DNA of 33,769 nt, from contig JAQWGK010000062.1 in the NCBI GenBank assembly GCA_029238255.1, positions 1 through 33,769 of the forward strand. Reading direction: 5' to 3'. The notes under the pieces were generated by a model that made no database searches, was not told where the DNA came from, and worked only from the letters and a program-made list of their open reading frames with translations. Made by a program: the position numbers and the translations under genes. Shown piece after piece: positions 33,714 through 33,769 of this stretch. The DNA comes from Porticoccaceae bacterium (GTDB taxonomy: Bacteria; Pseudomonadota; Gammaproteobacteria; Pseudomonadales; Porticoccaceae). The first letter of the stretch is position 1; every line of letters starts with the position of its first letter.

Positions 33714-33769
33714 TAACTTTTCTCTGTAAAGTTTCTATTCGGCGCGGGACTGTAACAATCAGGGCAAAC

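Overview
The window reads as the chromosome of a marine-type gammaproteobacterium of moderate GC, plausibly from the SAR92/Porticoccaceae/Cellvibrionales area. This is inferred from gene content: TtcA, BolA, SlyD and SmrA of gammaproteobacterial type, a sodium-pumping oxaloacetate decarboxylase, a large TonB-dependent receptor and glucan-related surface proteins. No rRNA, tRNA, CRISPR array, prophage or insertion sequence was seen.

Region 1 (1-10926) looks like a polysaccharide-utilisation locus, most likely for beta-glucan such as laminarin. On the minus strand, in transcription order, lie a LytS-type histidine kinase, two nearly duplicate LytTR response regulators and the start of a secreted GH3 glucan hydrolase. 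Also on the minus strand, further right, are a very large repeat-domain lipoprotein and a TonB-dependent receptor. One plus-strand methyltransferase sits between the two groups. The lipoprotein (full frame 7813-10926, 1037 codons plus stop) has four copies of a ~130-residue beta-rich domain joined by (S/T)(S/T)DGG linkers, and ends in a domain resembling the C-terminal domain of ExoP-type GH3 glucanases. A single in-frame TAA at 9817-9819, where the sister repeats have a Glu codon, interrupts it.

Region 2 (11137-19881) is core metabolism: oadG-oadA-oadB-bolA on the minus strand, divergent from argS and a lipoprotein M1 aminopeptidase on the plus strand. A degenerate macro-domain protein converges on the aminopeptidase.

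Region 3 (19993-23400) holds ttcA, a 350-bp mosaic of intergenic repeats, a DUF547 protein and a divergent solitary bioA.

Region 4 (23498-29493) is a seven-gene minus-strand operon: DUF2878, DUF1295, a DUF6134-like protein, lipocalin, FAD amine-oxidase-like protein, DUF1365 and a cyclopropane-fatty-acid-synthase-like methyltransferase. The set looks like a membrane-lipid modification module. A TGATCC-N16-CGTAAC element upstream resembles the promoter of ECF sigma factors of the RpoE-ChrR (singlet-oxygen) type, as I recall that motif.

Region 5 (29570-33713) contains smrA, slyD overlapping a TauE/SafE permease, a membrane GGDEF protein, and a nitroreductase whose 3' end overlaps that of the GGDEF gene.

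Start sites were moved from the longest possible frame where a better Shine-Dalgarno or operon spacing was visible (methyltransferase, bolA, oadG, macro protein, cfa, lipocalin, DUF6134-like gene, smrA).
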